64,000 nt of DNA from Prorocentrum cordatum (Eukaryota > Sar > Dinophyceae > Prorocentrales > Prorocentraceae). Position 1 is the first letter of the stretch. The number at the start of each line of letters is the position of its first letter. This document shows positions 29,806-41,599 of the stretch, one piece after another. The DNA is taken from contig CAUYUJ010020549.1 in NCBI GenBank assembly GCA_963575745.1, positions 95,001-159,000 of the forward strand, given 5' to 3'. Both the position numbers and the translations under genes were made by a program. The notes beneath the pieces were generated by a model. It ran no database searches. It saw only the letters and a list, made by a program, of their open reading frames with translations, and was not told where the DNA came from.

Positions 29806-29914
29806 GGGACGAGAACTGCGTTGGGTGTCCAGAGAAAAGAAGGACCCTACTTAGGTGGTGGGGAGACACGCGCGATGCACATGCCAACAGCCTTCAACAA
29901 AGTTTAGTAAGTTC

Positions 29915-30640
29915 TCTGGGCCTTCCTAGTGGACCTCTCGGAGTCATCTTGGGCCGCCTTGGAGGCCTCTTGCGGGCGTCTTGGGCCGCCTTGGGTCCTC
30001 TCGAGGCCATCTTCGGCTGTCTTGGGTGCACCTTGGCCGCCTTGGAGACATCCTGCGGCCATTTTGGGCTCTCTTGGGCTCATCTTGGCCGTTTTGGAGA
30101 CCATCTTGGTCATCTTGGGGGCCAGACTGGGGCCATCTTAAAGGGAAAGGCAAGTGAGGACCGAGTTTTTCGGGTGGCTGGCGGGTAGGGCCGACGCCCA
30201 CTGGGAGTTCTTTAGGAAAGTACCGGCACCTCTCAGAAGTTCAGCACGCCAGGCACTCCTTTGATAAATCAAGAGGGGGCGGCGGATCTAGTGGCCTTCG
30301 GCCCATCTCGCCACCGTGCCTGGGTTGTAGGTCAGAGGCCTCCTGGATGCCTGTGCGGATCTCTTGGGAGGCCTCTCGGATGCCTTTTGGAGGCGTTTTT
30401 TGGGGGGTCTGATTTGGGCCTCTTGGAGACCTCTTGGGTCCTCCTGGGCGCGCCTCAGAGGCTTCTGGGAGGATTTTTGGGCAGTCTTGGGGCGGAAGGC
30501 TCAAAGTGTCAGTTTGTGCTCCCCCTCTTGTGGCCGTTTTGGCGGCCATTTGAGCCCCTCTTGGGGGCTCAGAAGCCGTTTTGGGGCGATCTTGGGCGCC
30601 TCTTGGTCCGTCTTGGACGTTCTGAAGACAGCAAAGGCGG
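29915..30640 (+). repeat. Degenerate CTTGGGCCGT arrays (family D), copies 3 and 4
   Basis: Two blocks (29,915-30,135 and 30,330-30,640) of cttgggccgccttggaggcc-like words with a 10-11-base beat, separated by 190 bases of unrelated sequence. Confidence 0.8.
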
Positions 30641-31019
30641 TAACGCGGCAACCGATTTGGACTTCCTGGGCCGCCTCCAGGGCCTCCAAGACGGCCAAAG
30701 AGATGCCCATGAGGGCTCCAGGACGGTCCCCCGGGCAATCTGAAACCATGTTAGACATGCGTGTCCCGAACATCGCTTTCTTGGTCTCTAGAAAAGCCAT
30801 GCGGGGACCGCGCGAGAGCGCACCGGAGCGCCTGGAACTTCAGGCTGTGGGTTCCTTAAAGATATCTCAGAATTTCAATGCGAAGAGTCTGACGGAACCC
30901 GAGGACGCTCCAACTCGTGCTTCAGGGCACGGTGGCGGATATTAACATAGGCAGCTGGCGGGCTAGGCGCCCACTGTGCCTGACAGCTCCCCGTTGGGGG
31001 GTAGACTTTGTTGCAGTTG
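30641..31019. other. No gene seen
   Basis: Unremarkable sequence between two repeat blocks. A short-range echo of ggctggcgggtagggc (30,176) occurs as agctggcgggctaggc (30,952). Confidence 0.4.
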
Positions 31020-31220
31020 CGCTGGATATGGCTAGTGGTGGTAGTGGCAGTGGTAGTGGTAGTGCTAGTGCAAGTGCTAGTGCTATTGCTAGTGCTAGTG
31101 CTAGTGCTGGTGCTGGTGCTAGTGCTAGTGCTGGTGCTGGTGCTGGTGCTGGTGCTAATGCGTGTGCTAGTGCTAGTTCTAGTGCTGGTGCTTGTGCTGG
31201 TGCTGGTGCTGGCAGTGGCG

Positions 31221-31251
<31 letters not shown>

Positions 31252-31370
31252 TGGTGGTGGCAGTGGCAGTAGTTGTGATTGCGGTGGTGAGGGTCGCGGC
31301 AGAGCGGTAGCGGTAGCGGTAGCGGTAGCGGTAGCGGTATTGGTAGCGGTGGTGGGATGCTTGGCACAGT
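31020..31370. repeat. (GGTAGT)/(GCTAGT) hexanucleotide-type array
   Basis: Runs of tagtgc, tggtgc, ggcggt and agcggt words over about 350 bases, with gradual change of the unit from left to right. Confidence 0.85.
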
Positions 31371-31689
31371 TCGTTGCTGACGGAGTTGGCTTTGCTGCAG
31401 GCGCGCGCCCATGTCCTTTCTTTCCCTTCCTCGACCCACTTGCCTGCGGCATATCCCGCCACCAGAGTGGCATCGAATACCCCATGCAGGATGGTTCCAC
31501 CGATCTCCAAGAGAATCGATAAAGCCACCTTTCTGCGCACCCCGCGTGCCCCATATGGACGCTCCTGGGTGCGATGCTGAGCTCTCTTCAGAGGGGTCGA
31601 TACAACCATGCTGGGACCGTCTGGGAAGCAGTGCTACGATGCTGTAGCTCGGACTGGCCGTCACACGCTGCTCAGTTGTCGCGCCGCCT
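31371..31689. other. No gene seen
   Basis: No repeat, motif or convincing codon pattern is visible in this stretch. Confidence 0.4.
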
Positions 31690-32290
31690 CTTTGGGGACT
31701 GGTTGGGAGCTTCTTTGGGAGCCACTCTGGTGCATCTCAGAGGCCTCGTTTGGCCCCCTCGGAGTGGCTTCTCGGGGCTTCCCCAGTGCCTGTTAGGTCT
31801 CGGGGCTATCCTGGGCGCGATGTTTCTGCCGGGCTCTCCCGAAGAGGAAACAACTGTTAGGCCGACTACTTAGAACCAGCTTGGGGCCACCCTCTTTGGG
31901 CGGTCGTGGGCTGTCCTGTGGAGGTCCCCGGGTCCTCTCGGGGCCCTCTTGTTGCTGTCCACGGCCGTCCTGCGGGCTTCCTGGGGCCCTTGGGAGCCGT
32001 CGGCCCCCTCGTGGCTGGCCTCGGCCGTCGTGCGGACTTCCCAGTGCCCTGGGGAGCTGCCTTGGGGGCCTCCCGAGGGCTTCTCGAGCCCCTCTTGGGT
32101 GGAACAGCCTGAGAAGCAGCACGCCTGGAGCACGAGCACATGTCAGTGCCAGGACCATGCCGGTGGGGCTCCTTGAGAGTACCAGTGGGGGTGTCTGGCG
32201 GCCGTGCCTCCGAGTCCCTTGCGGACTCTCTCTGGGCCTCTTTGGGGGCTCTTTTGGCTCCTCCTTGGGGTCGACTCTGCGACATTTGCA
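31690..32290 (+). repeat. Degenerate CTTGGG-type array (family D), copy 5
   Basis: Words such as ctcggggccctcttg, cctcggccgtcgtgcgg and cctctttgggggctcttttg recur. It is more diverged than the copies at 22 and 30 kb. Confidence 0.65.
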
Positions 32291-32292
32291 GC

Positions 32293-32480
32293 CGTCTTGG
32301 GGCCAGCTTTGCACTACGAAGGGCTCCGTGGAGCGAACGAGATAGGAGCGCGGGCGGGGGATACCGCCCATGGGACATCGGCCTTGTGCGACATGTGCAG
32401 CCGTCGTGGGGCCAGCTTTGGGCTACGCAGGGCTCGGGGGAGCGAAACAGACAGGAGCGCGGGCGGGGGAGATTGCCCAT
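32293..32480. repeat. Two ~108-bp tandem units
   Basis: Gccgtcttggggccagcttt...aggagcgcgggcgggg...gcccatgg (from 32,293) is repeated as gccgtcgtggggccagcttt...gcccatgg (from 32,401). Confidence 0.85.
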
Positions 32481-33206
32481 GGAAAATCCCCGGGAGTCTC
32501 GACCCGATCCTCTGGACTGGTTTTCCATCCCGAGTCGTTTTTTGAGGGCCCGGGACCGGGAGAGGGCCCCGGGAGGCCCAAAGGTGCCGAAAGCCTTCCG
32601 TCTTGATTTTGTTCGTAACGAGAGGAGGTCGGGATTCCTCGACTGTGCTGCGCCTTTCGGCGGGTTGGGCGCGCCGGGTTTTGGGCCAGCCTTCCCGGTT
32701 CGCCCCCCTGAGCCTCTCCGCAGCACATTTCCGAGCGATCTCCGTCGCCGAAGCCGCCCTCCGTCGCCCGATCAGGTTTGAACGTTTCTGCCGCAGGTGG
32801 CGGCGATGGCTCGTCGGAGGCGCGTTTTCAGAGAGGGAAGAGGTATGTATGTACTGATGCTGCCACTCTTCCCTCGTTTTAGCCTTCGTGGGCCTCCCGG
32901 GAGGCCCTCGTCGCCACGGCTGGATGTGCCTCGAAATTCTGGTCAGAACGCACCCCGGGAGAGGCCTGAGGAGCAACGGCATCGGTACTTTTTAGCTTCC
33001 CCATGCCAGACGGCGGACGGGCGCTCTGGACCAGCGGTGCCTTCGGCACCTTGGCGGTTCTACTTCTGTCCTTTCCTCGCGCTCGTCCACCCTTGGTCCT
33101 GCCCCCCCTGCTCGTTCTCCTTCTTCTGTCCCTGCTCGACTTCCTCACCATCCCTCCTCCCCCTCCTTGTCCCCCGCCTGCCTCGTGCTGCCCTCCTCCC
33201 CTCCTG

Positions 33207-33246
<40 letters not shown>

Positions 33247-33364
33247 TTGTCCTCCTGCTTGTCCTCCTCATTCTCCTCCGCCTCCTCCTCCTCCTCCTCC
33301 TGCTCCTCCTCCTCGCGTTATCCCTCCTCGCCTTCCCCCCTCCCCCCTTCCGCCCCCCAGGGCG
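32481..33364. other. No recognised gene; contains a family F repeat and pyrimidine tracts
   Basis: 32,481-32,876 has no recognised feature. 33,100-33,350 is a mix of TCGTCG, CTCCTC and CCCTCC low complexity. Confidence 0.5.
32877..33002 (+). repeat. Dispersed repeat family F, copy 3
   Basis: Shares gggaggccctcgtcgccac, ggtcagaacgcaccccggga and ggcatcggtactttttagc with the two copies in SEC63 introns. It ends ccccatgccag. Confidence 0.85.
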
Positions 33365-33512
33365 TTGCGAGTTTTTTTTCGCTGGGCGTTTTCGTCAGGC
33401 TTCGGGCCCTCGGGCCCTCACGGATCGATCCGGCCTGAAGCATGAACAGGATGATGGGGTCCAAGGATTTCGCCGTGATTTCTGGCGATGCGGCAATTTC
33501 TCGCAACGTCGG
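33365..33512 (+). repeat. Dispersed repeat family G, copy 2
   Basis: Homologous to 6400-6555: gggcgttttcgtcaggcttc, acggatcgatccggcc, gccgtgatt and a final tttctcgcaacgtcgg. Confidence 0.8.
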
Positions 33513-34275
<763 letters not shown>

Positions 34276-34297
34276 GATCTTAGAGAAAAGCCCTAAA

Positions 34298-34440
34298 GTG
34301 TGCTCTCGACCCGAGGAGGGCACCTTCTACAGGGCCGCCCCCGCCGGGAACCACCTGTACCGGCAGGCGCGGGAGGAGGACGAGCTCCGAGTGGGCACCA
34401 TGCCAGCCGGCCCCTGGGGGGGCGGGGGGGGGATTGAAGG
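34298..34440 (+). CDS. Unrecognised candidate exon
   Basis: The frame reads EEGTFYRAAPAGNHLYRQAR, then DELRVGTMPAGPWGGG, with G/C-rich third positions like the real exons here. It begins downstream of a gatcttag acceptor-like site, and a family-B repeat ending in cttag lies 210 bases further on, as in SEC63 intron 2. I do not recognise the family. It may be one exon of a gene whose other exons I cannot see, or chance. Confidence 0.25.
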
Positions 34441-34649
34441 TAGGCGAGGGGCCTTTGGGCACCGCGACGTCCTTCCCTGGCATCTGTGCGTCGTAGCAAC
34501 AATCGCAGCAGGAGATGTGATCTGTTTTGTTGTTTTGTTTTCAATTCTCGGCCATCAGGGGCCCTCCCCGGGCCCCTGCAGGCTGTCAGAAAATGGCTCA
34601 GGGTGAAAGGCGGGTCCCCGGGAAGGGGTCCAACGGACGTGGCTCGGAC

Positions 34650-34808
34650 GATGATAATTCCGTTCCAGAGCGTTCCGGAACGCTCTGAGAGCGTTCCAGA
34701 ACGCTCTGAGAAGGCCGCCGCGCCCGATACATCCCCCAGAGCCTCGGATCTCAGAGATTCTCGATTTACCTTCACCCGATCTGATCCTCGTCCTGGCTCC
34801 GTCTTAGT
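34650..34808 (+). repeat. Dispersed repeat family B, copy 2
   Basis: Homologous to 4234-4391, with the same agcgttccggaacgctct palindromes and the same cgtcttag end. Confidence 0.85.
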
Positions 34809-35283
34809 CCAGACCCTTGGAAAGCCACGCTGACAAAAATCACGACGTCGGATGTCTCGGCTGTCGCTGTTTTGGTCGGCTTTGTTTTTCACGCTTCCCC
34901 TGTCCACCCTTCCCCCTGCTCCTCGTTGTCGTCGTCGTCGTCCTCCGCTTCCTGGAAAGCGGTCTCAGATGACTTTAACGCATTCGGCATGTCTGTCCTT
35001 GTGCCTTCGTAGCCACCGTCCTGTGTCACGGGTTTCGGCCACGCGCGCAAAGGGGCAGAAGGAGGAAGGAAGGCTTTTTAGAAGTTGGTCGTTTCTCAGA
35101 ACGTGCGGGCCTTGCCTGTAGATGCAGGGCCTGCACCTTTTATGAAGCAGCCTACTTCTAAGATGCCTTCACCCCTCCCCCAACCCCCTTGTGCGAGCCG
35201 CCTACGGTGAATGAACGAATGTCGTTGTCGTTCTTCTCCTCCTCCTCCTCCTCCTCCTCCTCCTCCTCCTCCTCCTCCTCCTC

Positions 35284-35315
<32 letters not shown>

Positions 35316-35654
35316 TCCTTCTTCCACCGTGGCCATTCTGCTTCAAGCCGGGGAATGAGTAAGACCTGATGGCGGCTTCCTTTTCGAGGGGGCTCTCCGC
35401 ATTCGGGAAAGGGGCTTCTGCGGGGTCGCCGGACTCCCGTTGTCTCGCTCGCGTCCCTCATTGCGTCTTGCTGGGCCTGGCTTGCGCGCATGCGCCCCGT
35501 GTTGCCAGACGCAGGAGCCTTTTTCTGCCCAGACCCTGACGTCACGGATTATGGCCCCTCTCCTGCGTCCATCTCTTGCCACGGCACGACGGGCACGCCG
35601 AATCCCCCTTCCGCTGCATGTGAGCTGCGTATTTTCTCGCCGCGGCGGCCCCCA
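34809..35654. other. No recognised gene
   Basis: Includes repeat family C (about 35,060-35,240) and a (TCC)n array (35,235-35,307). The rest, 35,315-35,654, shows no motif. Confidence 0.5.
35060..35240 (+). repeat. Repeat family C, copy 2
   Basis: Shares gaagcagcctacttct, aacccccttg and the cgtcgtt-type end with 12,770-12,870. The left side (tttttagaagttgg...tctcagaacg) is the inverted partner, so this copy too is hairpin-like, but without the TA core. Confidence 0.7.
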
Positions 35655-36750
35655 GGAGGAGGAGGAGGAGGAGGAGGCGGAGGAGGAGGAGGAGGAGGAG
35701 GCGGAGGAGGAGGCGGAGGAGGAGGCGGAGGAGGAGGAGGAGGAGGAAGAAGAAGACGAAGAAGGCGAAGAAGACGAAGACAAATATGAATAATAAGAAT
35801 AATAAGAATAATAATGATAACACTAGGAATACTCATACACCATAAGAAGAATCATACGAATAACAAGAAAAGGCATAATAATAGCAATACGAATAAGAAT
35901 AACAAATCATAATACTAAGAAAAATAAGAGTAATAATACTGATAATCATACTGATCATAAGAACACTAATAAGCATAATACGGATCATACGCATAATACT
36001 AATTATAATAATAGTATTAATACTATTTCGAATGAGAATGATAATGATGATACTGAGAATAATAAGGATATTAAGAATAATACTAATATCAATAATATTA
36101 ATAATAACAATAATATTAATAATACTAATACGAATAGTAATAGTAAGAGAAGAAGAAGAATAAGACGAACACTAATACTATTATTAATACCAATAATATT
36201 ACTAATAAAAATAACAATAACAATAATAATGACAATAACAATAATAATGCTAATAATAATAATACGAATAAGAAGAAGTGGAGGAGGAGGAGGAGGGAGG
36301 AGGGAGGAGGGGGGAGAGGAGGGAGGAGGGAGGAGGGAGGAGGAAGGAGGTAAGGAGGGAGGCAGGAGGGACGGAGGGAGATGAGGAGGAGGAGGAGGAG
36401 GAGGGAGGAGGAGGGGAGGGAGGCGGAGGAGGGTGAAGGCGGAGAGGAGGGAGGAGGAGGAGGAGGAGGAGGAGGAGGAGGAGGAGGAAGAATAATAATA
36501 CGAAGAAGGCGAAGCAGACGAAAACACATACGAATAATAAGACTTATAAGACTAATAGTGATACCACTAGGAAAAATTATACACCATAAGAAGAAGAATC
36601 CGAACACTAAGAATGGAAATATTATTAGTAACACGAATAACAATATTACTACATCTAATGCTACTAAGACTAATGGTACTAATGTTGTTACTAATAATAT
36701 GAGTAAGATTAATGATAATACTAATAATACTAATAAGAACAATTAGAATT
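35655..36750. repeat. Alternating GGA and AT-rich low-complexity blocks
   Basis: GGA (35,655-35,750), AT-rich AATAAG/ATACGAATAA (35,780-36,275), GGA/GGAGG (36,280-36,488), AT-rich again (36,490-36,750). The junction segments 35,745-35,880 and 36,485-36,620 are homologous (gaagacgaagacaaatatga-like, caccataagaagaa), so GGA plus AT block seems to have been duplicated as a unit. Confidence 0.8.
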
Positions 36751-36854
36751 ATCCACTGCGTGGGGATCCCCATATGTGCATCTCCTTGCTGGCGCTCCCT
36801 TGATGGTGGGACTCGGTGAGGACGAATCTGGATTTAAGTGTGACTGAGCTGCCT

Positions 36855-37081
36855 CTCTCTCTCTCTCTGCTCTCTCTGTCTCTCTCTCTCTCTCTGCCCT
36901 CTCTCTGTCTCTGCCTCTCTTTCCCTGCCTCTCTCTCTCTCTGCCTCTCTCTCTGCCTCGCTCTCTCTGCCTCTCTCTCTCTCTGCCTCTCTCTCTGTGC
37001 CTCTCTCTCTCTGCCTCTATCTCTGCCTCTCTCTCTCTCCCTCTCCTCTCTCTCTTCTCTCTATTCTCTCTCTGCTCTCTC

Positions 37082-37116
<35 letters not shown>

Positions 37117-37195
37117 GCTCTCTCTCTTCTCTTCTCTTCTCTTCTCTTCTCTTCTCTTCTCTCTCTCTATCTCTCTCTCTCTCTCTCTCTCTTTA
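36855..37195. repeat. (CT)n-rich tract at the left edge of the giant retroelement
   Basis: About 340 bases of CTCTCT with TGCCTC interruptions. The tract at 53,795-53,930 on the other side of the element is of the same type. Confidence 0.9.
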
Positions 37196-37312
37196 GTCTC
37201 GGCTCGAGAGTGCCCTGCACTCATAGCGTAGCCGCGACGCGAAGCGCCCCGCTCTGGAGTCCCGACTCCAGGCCTCGCGAGACCGGAACCGCGCCAGCAG
37301 CGCGGTACTGAT

Positions 37313-37825
37313 TTGCGTCCCATCCTCCCTCCCACCAGAGCGCCCGCCGCATTGGCCCCCGCCAAGCCGGAGCGCCGTCGCTCTTCCAAGCAGCCGCCGA
37401 GCTCACGTCCTGCAGCTGAAGGATCCCTCCTCCAACGCAAACAGGACTGCATTGCAGCCTTCAAGCAAGCGGGGTCTGACCGCCCCACAGCCGCATACAA
37501 CGGGCTCGCCGAGCTGAACGCGGACGAGCTGCAGGCCACGTACGACATGCACAAGACCAACACCAAGAAGCAACAGACGGCAACTACCGAAGCTGCTGCA
37601 CTGCGCGGCGACATCCAGGCCCTCCTCGGGCACCTCACAGGAGGTACCATCCACCTGCCCCAGGTGGCCACCCTCGATACCAAAAAGGAGGAAGCTGCAC
37701 CAGTTGCCGATCCCGTGGCTGTCTGCGGGTGTATCGACCAGCCAGGCCAGGTCACCCCAGGGACGGGGCCCCCAGGGGCTGACAAAGGCAAAGACAAAGG
37801 GCGGGCCACACAGGAACCCTATTGA
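37313..37825 (+). CDS. Retroelement ORF1, short basic/Ala-rich protein
   Basis: 170 residues beginning about 115 bases after the (CT)n tract. It has a Pro/Ala/Arg-rich start, a helical middle (KQDCIAAFKQAGSDRP, LAELNADELQATYDMHKT) and a Lys-rich end. An alternative frame stays open past its stop, so an indel near 37,800 is possible. No family is recognised. Its position suggests a nucleic-acid-binding ORF1-like protein. Confidence 0.5.
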   Translation: MRPILPPTRAPAALAPAKPERRRSSKQPPSSRPAAEGSLLQRKQDCIAAFKQAGSDRPTAAYNGLAELNADELQATYDMHKTNTKKQQTATTEAAALRGDIQALLGHLTGGTIHLPQVATLDTKKEEAAPVADPVAVCGCIDQPGQVTPGTGPPGADKGKDKGRATQEPY

Positions 37826-40800
37826 AGGTGCCTCAGAGGGCCCGCCTCAGCCCTACGAGGAAGCGCCTTCAGAGGCATCCCTTCTCACTTCTCGCCGTAC
37901 TTCCTCCTTGCTATATCATGTCATTTTTGGCAGCAGCACGAGCAAGCTACCTGGTGTAGGGACACCTGTCATCTTGCTGTGGGAGTGTTTGTTGCAATGT
38001 ACATGAGCATGCAGGGGTGCCTAAAGATGCGTGCTGACATGCAGCTTTTGGCTCATCGCTCGCGCCGCCTGCCAGGCCTCGCCATCATGTGGCGATTTGC
38101 TTTCAGCCTGGCCCTCCCCTCGTTCGCTGGAGCACACCCGTCTTCAGGCGGTGCGCCCCAGCATGGAGGTGGGTTTCTTCTGCAGCACGTCGAACGTGCG
38201 TCCCTTTTCTACCTCTACGATGACAGCATCTACAAGTACGACCACTACACCATCTTGGATCCGATCGTCAACGGCACCGCTGCCGCGAGTCCGTGCAGTA
38301 TTGGCCAGGCACAGTCCGTGCAGTATTGGCCAGGCACACAGTGGCGGCTTCAGCCCCGCTGCTGTGCCCCGCTATTGCCCTACGGGTCCCACCACTCCCA
38401 TGCGAATTAGGGGCGAACCCGAGGAAGACCCTGCTTTCTGGCACCTGATGATGATCCGCGCCCGGCTCATACCGTGTGCTGCGGCGTGGGCACCAGGTGA
38501 GGATAACCAGGACATGTTCTGGGCATGGCTTGAGGACTGCGTCCCGTGCATCCTGGCGACGCTTCCTCTGCCACAGTACGATCACCTCTTCCTTGAGGCG
38601 TCCGAGGACACCACCGACGCCCTGCGTCATCGCACCGCGGTCGACATGTGCGAGGACATCTGGCACAGAGCGGGCCCCGACAGGCAGCGCATCAACCGCA
38701 ACCTCACTCGAATCCAGAGCAGCCGCGAGTACGCCACCCGCTATTTCGGCCTCCTTCTGGAGTACCAGGGCGCTCGTGCCACGCTCGTTGGCCCTGAGGC
38801 TTTCATGGCACCTTTGCCGCCATACCTCTCACGGGCCCATGCTCTGCTGCCAAGAGGTCTCCCTCTCCCGACCATGACGCCATGGCGTACCTCGCTGATG
38901 TTTTCCTGCACCAACCGCCAGACATGCTGCCGCTCGTCGAGGCGGAGCTCGCTGCGGCGCCGACGGACGGCACCGATCAGGCCGCAGAAGATCCCGTATC
39001 ATGGCTGCTCCAGCACATCGCGGCCAGCGATATCGGCAATACATCCATGGACTCGTTCCACGCGTCGGAGGATAGCCTGGACGACATCGATATCCAGGAT
39101 CGAGACGGCACGATACCATCAGGCGACTCGGCTCAGCGTGACCGCGACAGTGAGCCTCACTCTGGGCTCGCCCCGTGGCAACGCAGTGCGCCCCACACCT
39201 CAGATCAGGCCGACCCTTCTGCGCGGCCTAACGACGATAAAGGCGTCACTGCCGCTGATGTGACTAGCCATTCCACTGCTTCGCCAGCTCATGCCAGGCC
39301 GTGCAGTGGCGGCTTCAGCCCCGCTGCACCACTGGCTAGACCTGGACATCCCCAGACCGCAGGAGGTGACAACGTGACTGACTCCAACCCCAGTGCCATC
39401 GACTACTGGCAGGCCGACATCGACAACGACCCCATCGATGATGAACACCCAGATGCCAGCGGTCCTCACGAGCCCCAGCATAGCTCAGCGGCATCACGAC
39501 ATTGTGGCTGCCTCATCTGCCTCCTGGTGGCCACGTACGCCATCGCGATAGCAATGCCGTACAAGGACCAGGTCGATGGATACTTGCCGACCCCGAGCCG
39601 AGACCCCAGCTACCGACAACGACGACGACGCCAAGCGACCGTACCAGGCCCATCAGTGTCCACTATATTCCGACGCAAAACGACATACAATGTCACGTCC
39701 ACATTGAGGGCCACTCTCAAATGGACCAGCGACAAACTCAGAGATGGTGTCTCGGGCGGAGCCACTGCAGTCGGGAGCGGCTTCGGGAGCGTCCTTAAAT
39801 GGGCCAGCGGCAAGCTAGGGGCCATAGCCACGGGTGGAGTTGTGTGTGGTCTTCTACTCGTCGGTGCCAAACTCCTTGCCCAGGGAGCTGTCGGACACGT
39901 AGGCGCCCGCATATGTGCGCGGGCCCTGGACTCATCCACTGCCCACTGGTGCCTCCGCTGCTGCCAACCGAGCAGGAAGCCGAAGGACGAGGCCACACAC
40001 AAAATGCCGTGCACGCTCGCCGACGCACACGACGACCAGCAGGTGCACGCACTCCGACATCCGCTGCTACAGGAACACTACGCCGCAGCTGTTGCCGCCG
40101 CAGTCGCCGACGTCACCACCGCCACTACCGCCGCCATCGCGGAAGTCACAGCCGCCGTATCGCGAGCCTCGTCGGTCACACAAAGATCGACCAGCCCGAC
40201 GCCACGAGACGGCTCCAAGAACGGCACGACATTCGGCAACCTACCGACCAACGAGGATGCCACAGCACACGGTAGCGACACCGAGCCAAGGGAAACGAGA
40301 GAACGCACCCATGGCAGCCCGTGGTCCATCTTCCGACATGCCGACGCTCGTGGTTCCTCCCCCGACGCGGACACCCAACCACCACGACGGCGAGCACGCT
40401 ATGCATCACCTGACAGGCCCCAGGCGCCTTCAGGCCCGGGTACGCCTTACACTGCCCTCAAGCCACCGACACGCAACCCACGCAACACCATCCAGCGTGA
40501 CCCAGCGGTCCCCGAGCCGCCGAAGAGCATACTTAAAGCCCTGTACCAAAACGGCTTCGCGCTAGGGAACAGTGGCGTGTCCACTGAGGACATCAAAGAC
40601 GCTCTACGACTCCACGACCACCCTCGATTCACTCACGACCCAACACTCCCAGTGCTGGGGCCGTGGACGGACATCATGCAGAGGCCACCGAACCGCCTCA
40701 CTTGGGTGCTGGAAGACTCGGGCGGCAACTCGGGCGAGACAATTTTCCCATACCTCACGTGGGACCTCCGCCAACCCACCACCGACGCGCCCACTGTTTT

Positions 40801-41599
40801 CTGGCATGGGACCCGCGGCGACCTTGCGGCCCGTCTTGCTGCCTGCGGAGGGCACCTCTTGCCAGGCCCCCGCCGTGAAACGAAGGGTCGAACTGGCACC
40901 AACGTTGGCCGCACGTACGTGAGCGTGCACCCTTCGCTGGCCGCGTGGTACGCGATACCGCCCCACCCGCCCTACAGCCTCGAAGATGACACCCTCGCGT
41001 GGGGACCCATCGCACTCTGGATGTGCGAAGCCACCCAACCACCGCGCGGGGAAAACAGGCACAACTACGTGAAAGGGGAGGCTCACGGAGCGCGCCTCAT
41101 TTACCCTCGTGTCCTGAGCCTCCTCATCCGCATGGACTGGTGTGCCCCCACAGAAGCTGCTTCCAGGTGCCGTGCCCTTCCACACGCCTATGGCATGGGT
41201 GACTGCGCGCACGCCCTCCACATTGCTGGCTACGATTATCCAGATCTCCGTGAGGCGGCTGAAGCTCACGACCAGGAAGCTAGCACTAGGCGCAGATCAA
41301 CCATCGCGGCAGCATGGCCACCACCGCAGGCGCTATACTCGCCAGAAGCGGCGCGAGCCTGGGCCAAACAGCACTACGACACGGAAGCAGCCACCAGGGA
41401 CGACCCTAATCAGCCTCGACCACGCGTCTCGCTCCACATACTCCAGCTGGACCCGAAACCACTCATCGACCTGGTGTACACGGGCTTGCAAGCTGTCCCC
41501 GTGCGGGGGCACCCTGACGCACACGAGTCGCGCCCCAGCGGCTCCAGCCCTGGGCCGCGTCGGACCCACCACGCACGCACAAGTCAGGCACAGCCTTAG
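37826..41599 (+). pseudogene. Retroelement ORF2: large multidomain protein, frameshifted
   Basis: Coding passes through three frames. Frame 2 runs to about 38,290; an exact 25-bp tandem duplication (38,288-38,312, 38,313-38,337) shifts it to frame 0; near 38,870 it returns to frame 2 and stays open to TAG 41,597-41,599. Features include EPEEDPAFWHLM and a helical region (38.4-38.9 kb), two hydrophobic stretches (CGCLICLLVATYAIAIAM near 39,505; GVVCGLLLVGAKLLAQGA near 39,835), an Arg/Ser/Pro-rich region, and a folded-looking C-terminal domain (40.5-41.4 kb) with FWHGTRGDL and RTYVSVHPSLAAWYA, which recalls the HGT and Y motifs of PARP/ADP-ribosyltransferases. The domain call is inference. Confidence 0.6.

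Noticed and set aside
30875-31609. Thr/Ser/Ala-rich ORFs of 200-244 codons
   Set aside because: They translate the GGTAGT-type hexanucleotide array; unequal composition but no domain.
36730-37809. 359-codon minus-strand ORF with RE-rich repeats
   Set aside because: Mostly the (CT)n tract read as Arg-Glu plus the antisense of retroelement ORF1; only the last dozen residues are mentioned as a weak exon candidate.
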